DNA of 64,000 bases from Nitrospira sp. UBA6493 (GTDB lineage: Bacteria; Nitrospirota; Nitrospiria; Nitrospirales; Nitrospiraceae), in the NCBI GenBank assembly GCA_002435325.1, contig DJMJ01000047.1, positions 1-64,000 of the forward strand, given 5' to 3'. The translations under genes were made by a program, and so were the position numbers. Below are positions 1 through 8,538 of this stretch, piece after piece (within the stretch, counting starts at the first letter, position 1; every line of letters begins with the position of its first letter). The notes under the pieces were generated by a model. The model searched no databases. It had not been told where the DNA came from and saw only the letters and a list, made by a program, of their open reading frames with translations.

Positions 1-1360
1 GGCGGGCGGATTCCAGGGTATGCCTGGCGACTACATCCATTTCAACGGCAGAACGTCACACTTCGCCGAAGGTGGATGGGGTATTGTGCGTGTGCTCGAT
101 AAGGAAGTGGCAGACCTCAAGCCGCTTCCCAGGGGCACCAATCCGCTGGGTATTCCTGCGACACCCAGCTCGGTCTGTCCGGCCGATGCCCCGGTGAAGA
201 GCTTCAACGTCGTGGCGTTGGATCGCCCGATGAAGCTCAATCCGAAGGCGCCGGATGCGATCGAAGTGGACTTCGAGCGGAAGATCGAAATGACCATGCC
301 GGAAGGCAAGATCTTCGCACTCGAAGAGGAAGCGACGACGGTTGCCAGCGGAGCGACACCGAATCCGCTGACGTTGCGCGTCAACCTTGGTGATTGCATC
401 AAGGTGAATCTGAAGAACAAGATGAAGGCGAGCCGGGCGTCGTTCTTTGCGCCGGGCCTGGCCTTCGATCCGAAAGACAGCCAGGGCCTGAACGTCGGCA
501 ACAACGGCGGCGAGCAGACCGTGGCCCCGGGCGAAAGCCGGAGCTACACCTACTACGCGCATCCTTCCAATAAGGAGACGACGTCGCTGGTGTGGGATGG
601 TGGCAATATCGTCGTCAATCCGCGCAACGGGTTGTATGGCGCCATCATTGTCGGCCCGAAGGGATCGCAGTATCGCGATCCTGTGACCGGTGCGGATGTG
701 TCGCAGAAGAACACCTGGCGGGCGGACGTCATTGTGGACTCCAGCTTGCCGGAGAACATGGGCAAGCGGAGCTATCGTGATGTGGCCCTCTTCTTCCAAG
801 ATGAGGACAACATCATCGGGACCGCGTTCATGCCCTATGTGCAGAACGTGGCCGGTTTGACGTCGGTGAACTACCGCGCTGAACCGTACAAGTTCCGCGA
901 AGAGCAAGGCTGCTCGCTCGGGAAAATCTTCCAGCCCTGTGTGGTGGATAAGCCCGAGGATCCCGTCACGCCTCTGATCGAGGCGCATGCGGGTGACGCC
1001 GTTCGCATCCATGTCATCGGTGCGAACAGCGAGCAGAACGGGATGTTCGGCGTCGAAGGCCACGAGTGGCCGATCGAGCCGTATATGCCGGGTGCTGACA
1101 TGATCAGCGTCGTGGAGTACGCCGGGTCTGAGACTCTCGACGTCTTCATCCGTGGCGGTGCGGGCGGTCCGTATCGTCAGGTGGGTGATTTCGTCTGGTC
1201 CAACACACGGCTGCCCTACACGCAGTCCGGACAGTGGGGCTACCTCCGTGTGTTGCCAGCCGGCGATTCACGGATCCAATCGCTCGGTGCCGCCGGTATG
1301 GGCGCCAAGCAGGCGGATGTGCAGCCCGAAGTGAAGGCCATTCCGACCGCCATGAAGTAA
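1..1360 (+). CDS. Multicopper-oxidase-like protein, C-terminal part (5' end outside window)
   Basis: The frame is open from base 2 to the TAA at 1358, giving about 452 visible residues, so the N-terminus lies upstream of the window. Cupredoxin-type strands recur: a segment starting GDYIHFNGRTSHFAEGGWG near the visible start, a GDCIKVNLKN...VAPGESRSYTYYAHP block in the middle, and AHAGDAVRIHVIG...GVEGHEW followed by GDFVWSNTRLPYTQSGQWG near the end. These match the layout of multicopper oxidase domains. The positions that normally carry the H-C-H...H...M copper ligands are mostly replaced by W, S, N, T and Q, so at least the visible domains may not hold a normal type 1 or trinuclear copper centre. 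A strong hairpin follows the stop, so this is probably the last gene of its operon. Confidence 0.75.
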   Translation, partial: AGGFQGMPGDYIHFNGRTSHFAEGGWGIVRVLDKEVADLKPLPRGTNPLGIPATPSSVCPADAPVKSFNVVALDRPMKLNPKAPDAIEVDFERKIEMTMPEGKIFALEEEATTVASGATPNPLTLRVNLGDCIKVNLKNKMKASRASFFAPGLAFDPKDSQGLNVGNNGGEQTVAPGESRSYTYYAHPSNKETTSLVWDGGNIVVNPRNGLYGAIIVGPKGSQYRDPVTGADVSQKNTWRADVIVDSSLPENMGKRSYRDVALFFQDEDNIIGTAFMPYVQNVAGLTSVNYRAEPYKFREEQGCSLGKIFQPCVVDKPEDPVTPLIEAHAGDAVRIHVIGANSEQNGMFGVEGHEWPIEPYMPGADMISVVEYAGSETLDVFIRGGAGGPYRQVGDFVWSNTRLPYTQSGQWGYLRVLPAGDSRIQSLGAAGMGAKQADVQPEVKAIPTAMK

Positions 1361-1385
1361 GCGGAACGGACATGGTGTAACACCT

Positions 1386-1428
1386 GATGGGGGGGCTGCC
1401 TGTTTCATGCAGCTCCCCCATCGTGTTT
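1386..1428 (+). terminator. Rho-independent terminator after the multicopper oxidase gene
   Basis: A 14-bp stem with one mismatch (GATGGGGGGGCTGC at 1386 pairing with GCAGCTCCCCCATC ending at 1422) closes a 9-nt loop and is followed by a short T-containing tract (GTGTTTCT). It starts 25 bp after the stop codon. Confidence 0.75.
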
Positions 1429-1500
1429 CTACCGGCTGAATGAGATTCAGTTTGCCGGGGATGGGGCGAGTAGCGAGAGGCTAGTGTCGAGGGGATTGGA

Positions 1501-2439
1501 ATGAGACAACGGGTCACCATCGACGGGCGGCGGCTGTGGGGCATGACGCTGAGCCTTGCCTTATGCCTCGTGCCGCTGGCCTTGTCCCCACACATTGCAC
1601 TGGCCAATCACGAATCCTCCGCGCAGCCTCCCTTGTGGACCCCCTTGGATGATGTCGAGCGGATGGCGACGATCGAGGTGCCGGGCGGTATGGTGACCGT
1701 GCCGGCAGGCGAGTTTCTGATGGGCAGTGATCCTCGCAAGGATCGGGCTGCGGGGCCGCAAGAGTTTCCGCAGCATCGGGTCTATCTCGATGGGTTTCAG
1801 ATCGATCGCTACGAAGTCTCGAATGTCGAGTATCTGCGTTTCGTTCTCGCGACCGGGGTGGATTGGCCGCCGTTCTGGCGGGCACAACCGTTCCTTGAAA
1901 AAATGGCCACACATCCGGTGATCAACGTGAGCTGGCAGGAGGCCGATGCCTATTGCCGTTGGGCCGGCAAGCGCTTGCCCACGGAGGCCGAGTGGGAAAA
2001 GGCGGCACGGGGCGACGATGGGCGCATGTTCCCCTGGGGTGATGAGCCGGCTGGCTGGATCAAGAGCAATATTGCGCATTCCGGTTCGAAGCGGGGCGCC
2101 AAGTACCCCCCGCTGGCCAATATCAATCGGTATGACAAAGGGGTGAGTCCCTACGGGGTCTATCAGATGGCGGGGAATGTCAGTGAATGGGTGTCCGATT
2201 GGTTCGACCCGGAGTATTACGGGCGAGGACACAATGCCAATCCGCAAGGGCCTGAGACTGGTGACTTGAAAGTGTTTCGCGGCGGATCCTGGAACGAAGA
2301 TCCGGAGGTTGCCCGGTCGGCTGGGCGCAACGGCGGCGAAGTGACGAGACGGAGCTATTTGACGGGATTTCGTTGCGCGAAGTCGGAGGCAAGTCATCAG
2401 CCTTCAGCCATCAGCGCTCAGCTGACGAACACTCCGTAA
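1501..2439 (+). CDS. Exported SUMF1/FGE-like domain protein
   Basis: 312 aa. A hydrophobic signal segment (about residues 12-36, ending ALSPHIALA) predicts export. Residues from about 58 to 298 form a formylglycine-generating-enzyme-like (FGE-sulfatase, PF03781) fold: VPAGEFLMGSD, a YEVSNVEYLRF block, RLPTEAEWEKAARG, YQMAGNVSEWVSDW, FRGGSW and a terminal GFRCA. The catalytic cysteine pair of true formylglycine-generating enzymes is absent from the equivalent segment (ARSAGRNGG), so a non-enzymatic binding or assembly role is more likely. It is followed 53 bp later by a paralogue. The last codons (SHQPSAISAQ) are made by a short TCAGC-type repeat, suggesting the C-terminus was altered by repeat insertion. 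Confidence 0.85.
   Translation: MRQRVTIDGRRLWGMTLSLALCLVPLALSPHIALANHESSAQPPLWTPLDDVERMATIEVPGGMVTVPAGEFLMGSDPRKDRAAGPQEFPQHRVYLDGFQIDRYEVSNVEYLRFVLATGVDWPPFWRAQPFLEKMATHPVINVSWQEADAYCRWAGKRLPTEAEWEKAARGDDGRMFPWGDEPAGWIKSNIAHSGSKRGAKYPPLANINRYDKGVSPYGVYQMAGNVSEWVSDWFDPEYYGRGHNANPQGPETGDLKVFRGGSWNEDPEVARSAGRNGGEVTRRSYLTGFRCAKSEASHQPSAISAQLTNTP
2393..2427 (+). repeat. Short TCAGC-rich repeat at the 3' end of the FGE-like gene
   Basis: The stretch holds tandem-like units (CATCAGCCTTCAGCCATCAGCGCTCAGCTGA) that read through the end of the gene and encode its odd HQPSAISAQ tail. A similar but more degenerate stretch lies at 17545-17590 between the MFP and ABC ATPase genes. It looks like a small dispersed repeat rather than conserved coding sequence. 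Confidence 0.5.
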
Positions 2440-2492
2440 GTTGCTGAATGCGAGGTGCTGATAGCGAGCCTATTGAATGAGGAAGCCGAGAA

Positions 2493-3455
2493 ATGGAACG
2501 GAAAGACACTGAACAGTTTCGGAAATGGGAATGGGGGATCAATGCGGTGTTGGTGTTAGCAGCGTTGCTCATCATGGCGCGCATGGCCTGGGGGCTCGAT
2601 ACCCAGGATATCGTGGTGGAATGGACGGAGGCTGGAAAAAAGCTGGCGATTGAACGGGCGGCCACTTGGAAGCCGAAAGACGCAATGGTCCGGGTGCCGG
2701 CCGGAGAATTCATTATGGGGAGCGACAAGAAGGTCGATCGGGTGGCCTACCGGTCTGAACTGCCGCAGCGTCGGGTGTATCTGGATGCTTTTGAGATCGA
2801 TAAATATGAAGTAACGAATCTTCGGTATCTCAAATTCGTTGTGGCGAACGACCGCAAGCCGCAACTTGATTGGCGGTATGACGGCGGCAATTTCCAGGAG
2901 ACCATGGCGCACCATCCCATCATGCACGTGTCCTGGTACGACGCCGACGCCTATTGCAAGTGGGCGGGGAAGCGGTTGCCGACCGAGGCGGAGTGGGAAA
3001 AGGCCGCGCGAGGCGAAGACGGCCGGCTCAATCCCTGGGGCAACCAATCCGCCGGATTGACGCGGGCCAATTTCGGGCGCACCGGCTTGTCTGGCCCTGT
3101 GCGCGACCGTCCCGAACGCTTCTTGCTCTATCCGCCAGTGATCTCGGTGGATAAATATGACAATGCCGTGAGTCCCTATGGCCTCTATCAAATGATGGGC
3201 AATGTTTCCGAATGGGTGAATGATTGGTATGACCAGGATTACTACAAGAGCGCGCCGGACCGGAACCCCAAAGGCCCTGAGCGCGGCACGCAAAAGGCGT
3301 TTCGCGGCGGGGGGTGGATGGACAGTACCACCACCATGCGCGCGGCTATGCGCAACGGCACCGACCCCAACACGAAAATCAATTGGATGGGGTTCCGTTG
3401 CGCGCGCGATGCGCAGGGAGATGCAGGGACCAAAGTGTCGATGTTGAACGACTAG
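2493..3455 (+). CDS. Membrane-anchored SUMF1/FGE-like domain protein
   Basis: 320 aa. An uncleaved or signal-type hydrophobic helix spans about residues 14-34 (WGINAVLVLAALLIMARMAWG). The rest is an FGE-sulfatase-like domain with VRVPAGEFIMGSDKK, YEVTNLRYLKF, RLPTEAEWEKAARGE, YQMMGNVSEWVNDWYD, FRGGGWMDS and GFRCARD. It is clearly paralogous to the gene just upstream. As there, the segment that should carry the catalytic cysteines (RAAMRNGTD) has none, leaving only the terminal GFRC cysteine. The two copies probably act together at the outer face of the inner membrane, perhaps with the multicopper-oxidase-like protein; this is inference from adjacency. Confidence 0.85.
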   Translation: MERKDTEQFRKWEWGINAVLVLAALLIMARMAWGLDTQDIVVEWTEAGKKLAIERAATWKPKDAMVRVPAGEFIMGSDKKVDRVAYRSELPQRRVYLDAFEIDKYEVTNLRYLKFVVANDRKPQLDWRYDGGNFQETMAHHPIMHVSWYDADAYCKWAGKRLPTEAEWEKAARGEDGRLNPWGNQSAGLTRANFGRTGLSGPVRDRPERFLLYPPVISVDKYDNAVSPYGLYQMMGNVSEWVNDWYDQDYYKSAPDRNPKGPERGTQKAFRGGGWMDSTTTMRAAMRNGTDPNTKINWMGFRCARDAQGDAGTKVSMLND

Positions 3456-3529
3456 CCAGTGAGTGACGTGTGAAACAGTTCTTAACCAAGCTGATGTCTC
3501 GGGCCGGCGAGCCGCATTCAGCGCAGCCA

Positions 3530-3554
3530 GAGGAAGGTCAGGAGGATCTTCCTC
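3530..3554 (+). other. Hairpin just upstream of the beta-barrel gene
   Basis: GAGGAAGGTC and GATCTTCCTC form a 10-bp near-perfect stem around a 5-nt loop, ending 12 bp before the AUG-proximal region at 3567. It has no T tract, so it is more likely an mRNA leader structure or an accidental palindrome than a terminator. Confidence 0.3.
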
Positions 3555-3578
3555 AGTATAACCATGGAGGGGGGCATC

Positions 3579-4292
3579 ATGCAGGTTCGGACAGTTCTGC
3601 GGAGCATTGGAGTGTGGTGTGTCGGAGTTGCGATCGTCGGGGGGCTCGGTGTGTCTGGTGTCTTGCCGGCTATGGCTGAAGAAGGCACTGGGAACATGGT
3701 GTTCTTTAAGGGCGGGTTTGTAGCGATGAATAGTGGGCGGTCCGGAGAGATTTTTACGGACGCCCAGAATGCGACAGGAGCCGGAACAAATGATGGGCGG
3801 AATGGCTGGTATGCGGGAGCCGGTCTCGACTTGGTGATGACGAAAAATGCTTGGGGTGGATTGGACAAGACCTGGGTGGTGGGTGAGATTGGGCTGCAGT
3901 TCAATCGGCTCAATTCAAAGAGGGTCCTAAGTACGACGTCAGCACTCGACCTTGTAACGGGAGGAGAAAGCGGTCTGGATGGCGGCGCTCACACTCAAAA
4001 GGTTCAGTTGACGATGATGACGATTAATGTTTCTTCCAAGATCAAGTTCATGGAGGGAAGCGCGTTCCGTCCTTGGGTTATTCCGGTCGGGCTTGATTTT
4101 CACGTGATCAGCCCGCCGTCGAATCAGACGCAATATCTCGACATGGGCGTACAGTTTGGCGCGGGATTCGAGATGCAGGTCTGGAAGGCGTTCATGTTCG
4201 GGGTGGATGCCCGCTATCACCTCACTGCGAATATGACCAATACGACAAATAGCTATTTCCAAGCCGGTCCGTATGTGGGGATTTCGTTCTAG
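3579..4292 (+). CDS. Outer-membrane beta-barrel protein of unknown function
   Basis: 237 aa. The frame can start at 3564, but the purine-rich GGAGGGGG that would serve as ribosome-binding site lies between the two ATGs, so ATG 3579 is chosen. A signal peptide ends near MAEEG (PAMA). The mature part has alternating hydrophobic/aromatic strands (GNMVFFKGGFVAMN, WYAGAGLDLVM, WVVGEIGLQF, FGVDARYHLTA) and a terminal aromatic, YVGISF, typical of an outer-membrane barrel C-terminus. No family is recognised beyond general OmpW/OmpA-barrel character. It follows the FGE-like pair and may be co-transcribed with it. Confidence 0.7.
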   Translation: MQVRTVLRSIGVWCVGVAIVGGLGVSGVLPAMAEEGTGNMVFFKGGFVAMNSGRSGEIFTDAQNATGAGTNDGRNGWYAGAGLDLVMTKNAWGGLDKTWVVGEIGLQFNRLNSKRVLSTTSALDLVTGGESGLDGGAHTQKVQLTMMTINVSSKIKFMEGSAFRPWVIPVGLDFHVISPPSNQTQYLDMGVQFGAGFEMQVWKAFMFGVDARYHLTANMTNTTNSYFQAGPYVGISF

Positions 4293-4317
4293 CGACGGGC
4301 GGGAGGGGGTGCATGCG

Positions 4318-4869
4318 ATGAATCTGGTTGTGCACATTCCCCATCGGATGACGGAAGAAGATTCCGGCGCGCTGATCCTCGCTCAGCGCGCTCCCACTTT
4401 TATCATAGAATGGGTAGAGAGGGAACGAGTTTGTATCGCCACGTTTCCGGATCTGCCGAAGAACATTGATCTCGCACTGCAGCTGATCGGCGAATCGGTT
4501 CGCATTCACGGCGCTTGGGCCAGCGTCAATGCCCGTCCGATGTCTAATTTGACGAAGTTGTGGCAGCGGCTGGAGTGTTATCGGGAGAGTTTGCTGGCGG
4601 TTGATGCACACCGGCATTGCGAAACGAAGTCGAATTATTTTCATACCTTAGTGGGATGTGAGGTGAGCCGGTGCCCGGTGCCTTGCCAATTTCTCTGCAC
4701 TCGCTGTCGTCTGATGGCGCAGGATGAGCTCGGGCCTTCTCTCAGTCTATCGATTGCTGATGCTGCCACGTTTGCGGAGGTGGAGTGGTGTCCGCATCTG
4801 GCAACCTTGCTGGCACCGCCTGACGGTATCCAGCCCATCCTCTTGAATCCCCATTCACTCCAGTCGTAG
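4318..4869 (+). CDS. Hypothetical Cys-rich cytoplasmic protein
   Basis: 183 aa, starting at ATG 4318 behind GGGAGGGGG. No signal peptide or membrane helix is visible. A cysteine/histidine cluster in the second half (HCETKS, then GCEVSRCPVPCQFLCTRC, then WCPHL) could bind zinc or an iron-sulfur cluster. I do not recognise the family. It lies 25 bp after the beta-barrel gene and 15 bp before the CopD-like gene, so it is probably part of the same transcript. Confidence 0.6.
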   Translation: MNLVVHIPHRMTEEDSGALILAQRAPTFIIEWVERERVCIATFPDLPKNIDLALQLIGESVRIHGAWASVNARPMSNLTKLWQRLECYRESLLAVDAHRHCETKSNYFHTLVGCEVSRCPVPCQFLCTRCRLMAQDELGPSLSLSIADAATFAEVEWCPHLATLLAPPDGIQPILLNPHSLQS

Positions 4870-4884
4870 AGTGGCGGCAAAGTC

Positions 4885-5364
4885 ATGGCGTCGTCTATTC
4901 TGGTATGGATTCATCTTCTCGCGGCGGTCAGCTGGATAGGAGGGACGATCTTTCTCTCTCTGGTGTTGGCGCCGTCGTATCGCGCCTTGGCGTCCAAGCC
5001 TGATGCCGGCGCACTCTTCAGAGCCACGGCAAGGCGATTTCGGGTGATCGTCTGGAGCGCGGTTGCGGTGTTGTTGATGACCGGGCCTCTGTTGGTGGTC
5101 TCGCGCGGCTGGCCGCTCTTTGAGCCGATGCGATGGCCGTCGGTGCTGGGGATGAAGCTGGCGCTGGTGGGGATCTTGTTGCTCATGACTTTGGCACATG
5201 ATCTGGTGTTCGGTCCGCGTGTGCGGGCGATCATGGCGATGCCAGCCGATCAGCGGGAACCCTCCGATCGCACGATTCTCACGGCAGCCACCTGGTTGCC
5301 CCGTCTGGGGCTGCTTGTTGCCCTTGCTGTGGTGCTGGCGGCGGTCATGCTGGCCCGTCAGTAG
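4885..5364 (+). CDS. CopD-like four-helix membrane protein
   Basis: 159 aa with four predicted transmembrane helices (starting near residues 5, 54, 86 and 136). The pattern WIHLLAAVSWIGGTIFLSLVLAP at the N-terminus, with a histidine in helix 1 and a histidine in ALAHDLVFGPRV after helix 3, resembles the CopD/DUF2269-type integral membrane family, whose members are linked to copper transfer or haem binding. The nearby multicopper-oxidase-like gene fits a copper context, but substrate is inferred only. Confidence 0.65.
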   Translation: MASSILVWIHLLAAVSWIGGTIFLSLVLAPSYRALASKPDAGALFRATARRFRVIVWSAVAVLLMTGPLLVVSRGWPLFEPMRWPSVLGMKLALVGILLLMTLAHDLVFGPRVRAIMAMPADQREPSDRTILTAATWLPRLGLLVALAVVLAAVMLARQ

Positions 5365-5437
5365 CTGGTCGTAGATCTCTTTCTTTAATCCTTCTAGTCA
5401 AGCGTCTGAATTCCTCAACGTTGCAGGTTTTTGACGC

Positions 5438-5476
5438 TGTCGCTTTCTGCGACAGTTCTCCTGATTTTTCTGTAGC
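5438..5476 (+). promoter_or_regulatory. Enhancer-type operator A (inverted repeat plus half-site)
   Basis: A perfect 6-5-6 inverted repeat TGTCGCTTTCTGCGACA occupies 5438-5454. A TGTAGC half-site starts at 5471, 33 bp after the first site begins, and continues as AAGGCACCCCT. The same arrangement occurs upstream of 15040 and 24150. The 6-N5-6 form and the position about 109 bp upstream of a sigma-54 promoter fit an NtrC-family activator. Nothing is known about which activator binds. Confidence 0.7.
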
Positions 5477-5561
5477 AAGGCACCCCTCTCTCTCTGGAGT
5501 AAGGGAGGGGGGAGAACTCAGAAGCTACTGATGTTTCAGCTGAATAGCTGGACTCATAGGA

Positions 5562-5578
5562 CGGTTCCTTCCTTGCAT
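5562..5578 (+). promoter_or_regulatory. Sigma-54 (-24/-12) promoter for the DUF2231 / Rieske-cytochrome b operon
   Basis: The GG at 5563 and GC at 5575 are separated by exactly 10 bases, with TTGCA at the -12 position (CGGTTCCTTCCTTGCAT). Transcription would begin near 5588, about 30 bp before the DUF2231 start codon. Confidence 0.65.
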
Positions 5579-5616
5579 TCTTGCACTGAGAACGATTGTG
5601 AAGAAGGAGGGTGATG

Positions 5617-6045
5617 ATGCATCCCATTCATCCGATGCTTGTGCATTTCCCGATCGCATTGTTGTCGGTTGCGGTGTTTCTTGATGTGCTGGCGCAACGA
5701 TGGCGGCGGGATGAGTGCCGGATCGCAAGCCTATATACCCTGGTATTGGGATTGGCTGGCGCGGTTGCTGCCGTGGCCAGTGGAGCCCTGGCTGAGGAGG
5801 CGGTGGAGCATAGCGGGGTGCCAAAGCAGGTGCTTGAACTGCATGAATCGTTGGGATTCGCCACCTTCTGGATTTTTCTGGGCCTGTTAGGGTGGTGTGC
5901 GGCCGTGTGGTTTGAGTGGGTGCAGGAACGCCCTGTCGTTTCAGGGGTGCTTGGGCTCATCGGCGTTGCGGTGTTGCTCGTGGCCAGCTACTTCGGAGGC
6001 AGTCTTGTATATGAGTACGGCGCCGGCGTCATGGCTTCGAGGTAG
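5617..6045 (+). CDS. DUF2231 inner-membrane protein
   Basis: 142 aa, four hydrophobic helices. The N-terminal HPIHPMLVHFPIALL motif with closely spaced histidines is the hallmark of DUF2231 (PF09990). Three start codons lie in frame (GTG 5611, ATG 5614, ATG 5617); AGGAGG ends at 5610, so ATG 5617 has the best spacing. Its conserved histidines could bind haem or metal; function in the family is unknown. It is the first gene behind the sigma-54 promoter at 5562. Confidence 0.8.
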   Translation: MHPIHPMLVHFPIALLSVAVFLDVLAQRWRRDECRIASLYTLVLGLAGAVAAVASGALAEEAVEHSGVPKQVLELHESLGFATFWIFLGLLGWCAAVWFEWVQERPVVSGVLGLIGVAVLLVASYFGGSLVYEYGAGVMASR

Positions 6046-6071
6046 CAAGGAGCAGGGGGCAAAGGAATGAG

Positions 6072-6539
6072 ATGAAACAACCAATATGCATGATTGCGGT
6101 AGCGTTGTGGGTGGTCACGATTGCTTTGGGCGCCTGGCTGCTTGTGGAGGGCGTCAAGAGGCCAGGGTCAGATGGCCGTATAGAGATCCGCCTGGCTGCG
6201 AGTGAGCGCGATCTGATTCTCAGTGAGATGCGGCTGCTCCTGAAGGCAGTGGATGGAGTGGTTAGAGGCCTGGGGGAGCTGCCGCCGGATATGAAGGCAA
6301 TGGAAGCCGCCGCCCGAGGGGCGGGCATGGGTATGGCGGCTGATGTGAATCCGGCCATCATGCTCAAGCTCCCGCTCTCATTCAAACAGATGGGGATGTC
6401 GATTCATCGGGACATGGATGCGTTGGCTGATGCCATTGTCCAGAAAGAGACGCCGCAACAAATCCTGCAACGTGTGTCGAGCATGACGGCGCGTTGCACG
6501 ACATGCCATGATTTATATCGGTTCTCCGCGGAGCGTTAA
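6072..6539 (+). CDS. Cytochrome c'-like membrane-anchored monohaem protein
   Basis: 155 aa. An N-terminal signal anchor (about residues 5-27) is followed by a helical domain with one haem-binding CTTCH close to the C-terminus, the arrangement of cytochrome c' four-helix bundles. A Met/Gly-rich stretch (GAGMGMAADVNPAIM, near residues 85-100) may hold further ligands. Located periplasmically, it could carry electrons or bind NO next to the Rieske/cytochrome b genes. It follows the DUF2231 gene by 26 bp behind AAAGGAATGAG. Confidence 0.75.
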   Translation: MKQPICMIAVALWVVTIALGAWLLVEGVKRPGSDGRIEIRLAASERDLILSEMRLLLKAVDGVVRGLGELPPDMKAMEAAARGAGMGMAADVNPAIMLKLPLSFKQMGMSIHRDMDALADAIVQKETPQQILQRVSSMTARCTTCHDLYRFSAER

Positions 6540-6685
6540 ACGCGAGACGTGAAATGCGTGAAGGCGGAACCTGGCGAACAGTCTCGAATCCATTTCGCGA
6601 GCGATGACTCTCATCATTCAGAACGAAGGCCTGTCCACGCAGGCTGCAAGCCGCTGGCTGACAGCCTGGAGAAAAGGAGGATTCC

Positions 6686-7933
6686 ATGGCACGAGTGGTG
6701 ATCATCGGCGCATCGATCGGAGGGTTGCCTGCCGCGTATGAGGCGCGGGCCTTGTTGGACGAAAAGCATACGGTCACGGTGATTTCGAACGTCGAATCGT
6801 TTCACTTTGTGCCGTCGAATCCCTGGGTGGCGGTCGGATCGCGCAAACGGAAAGATATCAGTTTTGCCCTCGGCCCCGTGTTGGAGAAGAAAAGGGTCGA
6901 GTTTGTGCATGCCACAGCCGACCGGATCGAGCCGGAACAGAATCGAGTCATGACGTCGAAAGGCGAAGTGCCCTAAGATTATCTGATTGTCGCCACGGGG
7001 CCGAAACTGAATTTTGGAGCCGTGCCCGGCCTGGGCCCCAGCGGCTATACGCAATCGGTCTGCAACGTGGATCATGCCGAGCAAGCCTGGGGCGCCTATC
7101 AGAGCTTTCTGAGGGATCCCGGTTCCATCGTCGTGGGGGCGGCGCAAGGGGCGTCGTGTTTTGGCCCGGCGTATGAAATGGCCTTTATCCTCGATGCCGA
7201 TTTGCGGAAAAAGAAATTGCGCAAGAAAGTGCCGATCTACTTCGTCACGCCGGAGCCCTACATCGGTCATATGGGGTTGGCTGGCGTGGGCAAGTCACGA
7301 CGGCTCATGGAAGATGAATTTGCCGAACATTCGATCAAGCCGCTCTCCAACACCGCGATCAAGGAAGTGCAGCCCGGGAAAATGCTCTTGGAAGACGGGC
7401 AGGAAGTGCCCTTCCGCTATTCCATGATCATCCCGCCGTTTGCGGGAGTTGATGCGGTGGCAGGGACGGCTGGTTTGTGCAACCCCAAGGGATTTGTGAA
7501 TATCGATGCGTATCAGGCGAATCCAAAATACAAGAATATCTACGCGGTGGGAGTGTGTGTGGCCATTCCGCCTGTTGAACAAACGCCTGTTCCGACCGGT
7601 GCCCCCAAGACCGGCTACATGATCGAATCCATGGTGTCGGCGACGGTGCACAATATTCATGCCGACATCGAGAACAATCCAAAGAGAGACACGGCTACCT
7701 GGAATGCGATCTGTCTGGCCGACATGGGTGATACGGGGATGGCGTTTGTGGCGTTGCCTCAAATGGCACCTCGCAACGTGACCTGGGCCAAGAAGGGGAA
7801 GTGGGTGCATCTGGCCAAGATTGCCCTTGAGAAATATTTCTTGATGAAAATGAAAAAGGGCGTGAGCGAGCCGTTCTTTGAAAAAGCGATTCTGAGCGCC
7901 ATGGGGATCAAGAAGCTGGAGACGAAGGCATGA
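6686..7933 (+). pseudogene. SQR-like FAD/NAD(P) oxidoreductase interrupted by an in-frame TAA
   Basis: The same frame runs from ATG 6686 (behind AAAAGGAGG) to TGA 7931 and reads as one 415-residue sulfide:quinone-reductase-like flavoprotein, broken only by TAA at 6974 (codon 97). N-terminal VVIIGASIGGLPAAYEAR is the FAD-binding dinucleotide fold. After the stop come DYLIVATGP, a VVGAAQGASCFGPAYE block with the redox-type cysteine of SQR proteins, and a second conserved cysteine in AVGVCVAIPP. The stop replaces the tyrosine normally seen in YDYLIVATGP. The stop of this gene overlaps the Rieske start (ATGA), so it is or was part of the quinone/cytochrome operon. Internal restart at GTG 7022 would lack the FAD fold. 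Confidence 0.8.
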
Positions 7934-8481
7934 GTTCTGACGGTAACCCGATCCCGGATGGCGAGGCTGGTTTCTCGACGCCGGTCGGATCGCGGCGGAC
8001 GTTTATGGGATGGGTGACGTCCGGTCTTGCCAGTTTGATAGGTCTGGGGCTGGCGATTCCGCTCCTTGGCTATATGATTTCGCCGGCGTTGAAACGGCGT
8101 GTGCGGCCGTGGGTAGATGTCGGCAATATTGGCGATATCCCGCCTGGCGAACCCAAACAACTCGACTATGTCACCACGATTCAGGACGGATATGTCGAAA
8201 ACCGATCCCACAAGGCGATTTGGGCGGTCAAGCATCCGGATGGCCAGATCAAGGTATTCTCCCCGATGTGTACCCATCTCGGTTGCGGATATCGCTGGGA
8301 GGCCGAGGAGAAGGCTTTCAAATGTCCGTGTCACGGAAGCGTGTTCGATATCGACGGGCACGTGTTGGCTGGTCCTGCGCCCAGACCTTTGGATCTGTTG
8401 CCCTCCAAGATTGAGAATGGCCGGCTTCTCCTGGTCTTTAAGGAATTCAAATCCGGCACGAGCCAGGTGGTTGAATTATGA
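7930..8481 (+). CDS. Rieske [2Fe-2S] protein of a bc-type complex
   Basis: 183 aa. A Tat-like start (SRRTFMGW) leads into one transmembrane anchor (about residues 28-50). The Rieske cluster motifs are complete: CTHLGCGY and CPCHGSVFD, providing two Cys and two His ligands plus the disulfide cysteines. It transfers electrons from quinol at the Qo site of the cytochrome b encoded next to a c-type haem. The ATG overlaps the stop of the SQR-like gene, indicating translational coupling. Confidence 0.93.
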   Translation: MSSDGNPIPDGEAGFSTPVGSRRTFMGWVTSGLASLIGLGLAIPLLGYMISPALKRRVRPWVDVGNIGDIPPGEPKQLDYVTTIQDGYVENRSHKAIWAVKHPDGQIKVFSPMCTHLGCGYRWEAEEKAFKCPCHGSVFDIDGHVLAGPAPRPLDLLPSKIENGRLLLVFKEFKSGTSQVVEL

Positions 8482-8538
8482 TGCAACGCGACATCTCTTT
8501 CGCGGGACTGCAGGCCTATTACGCATCACGAGGGACAC

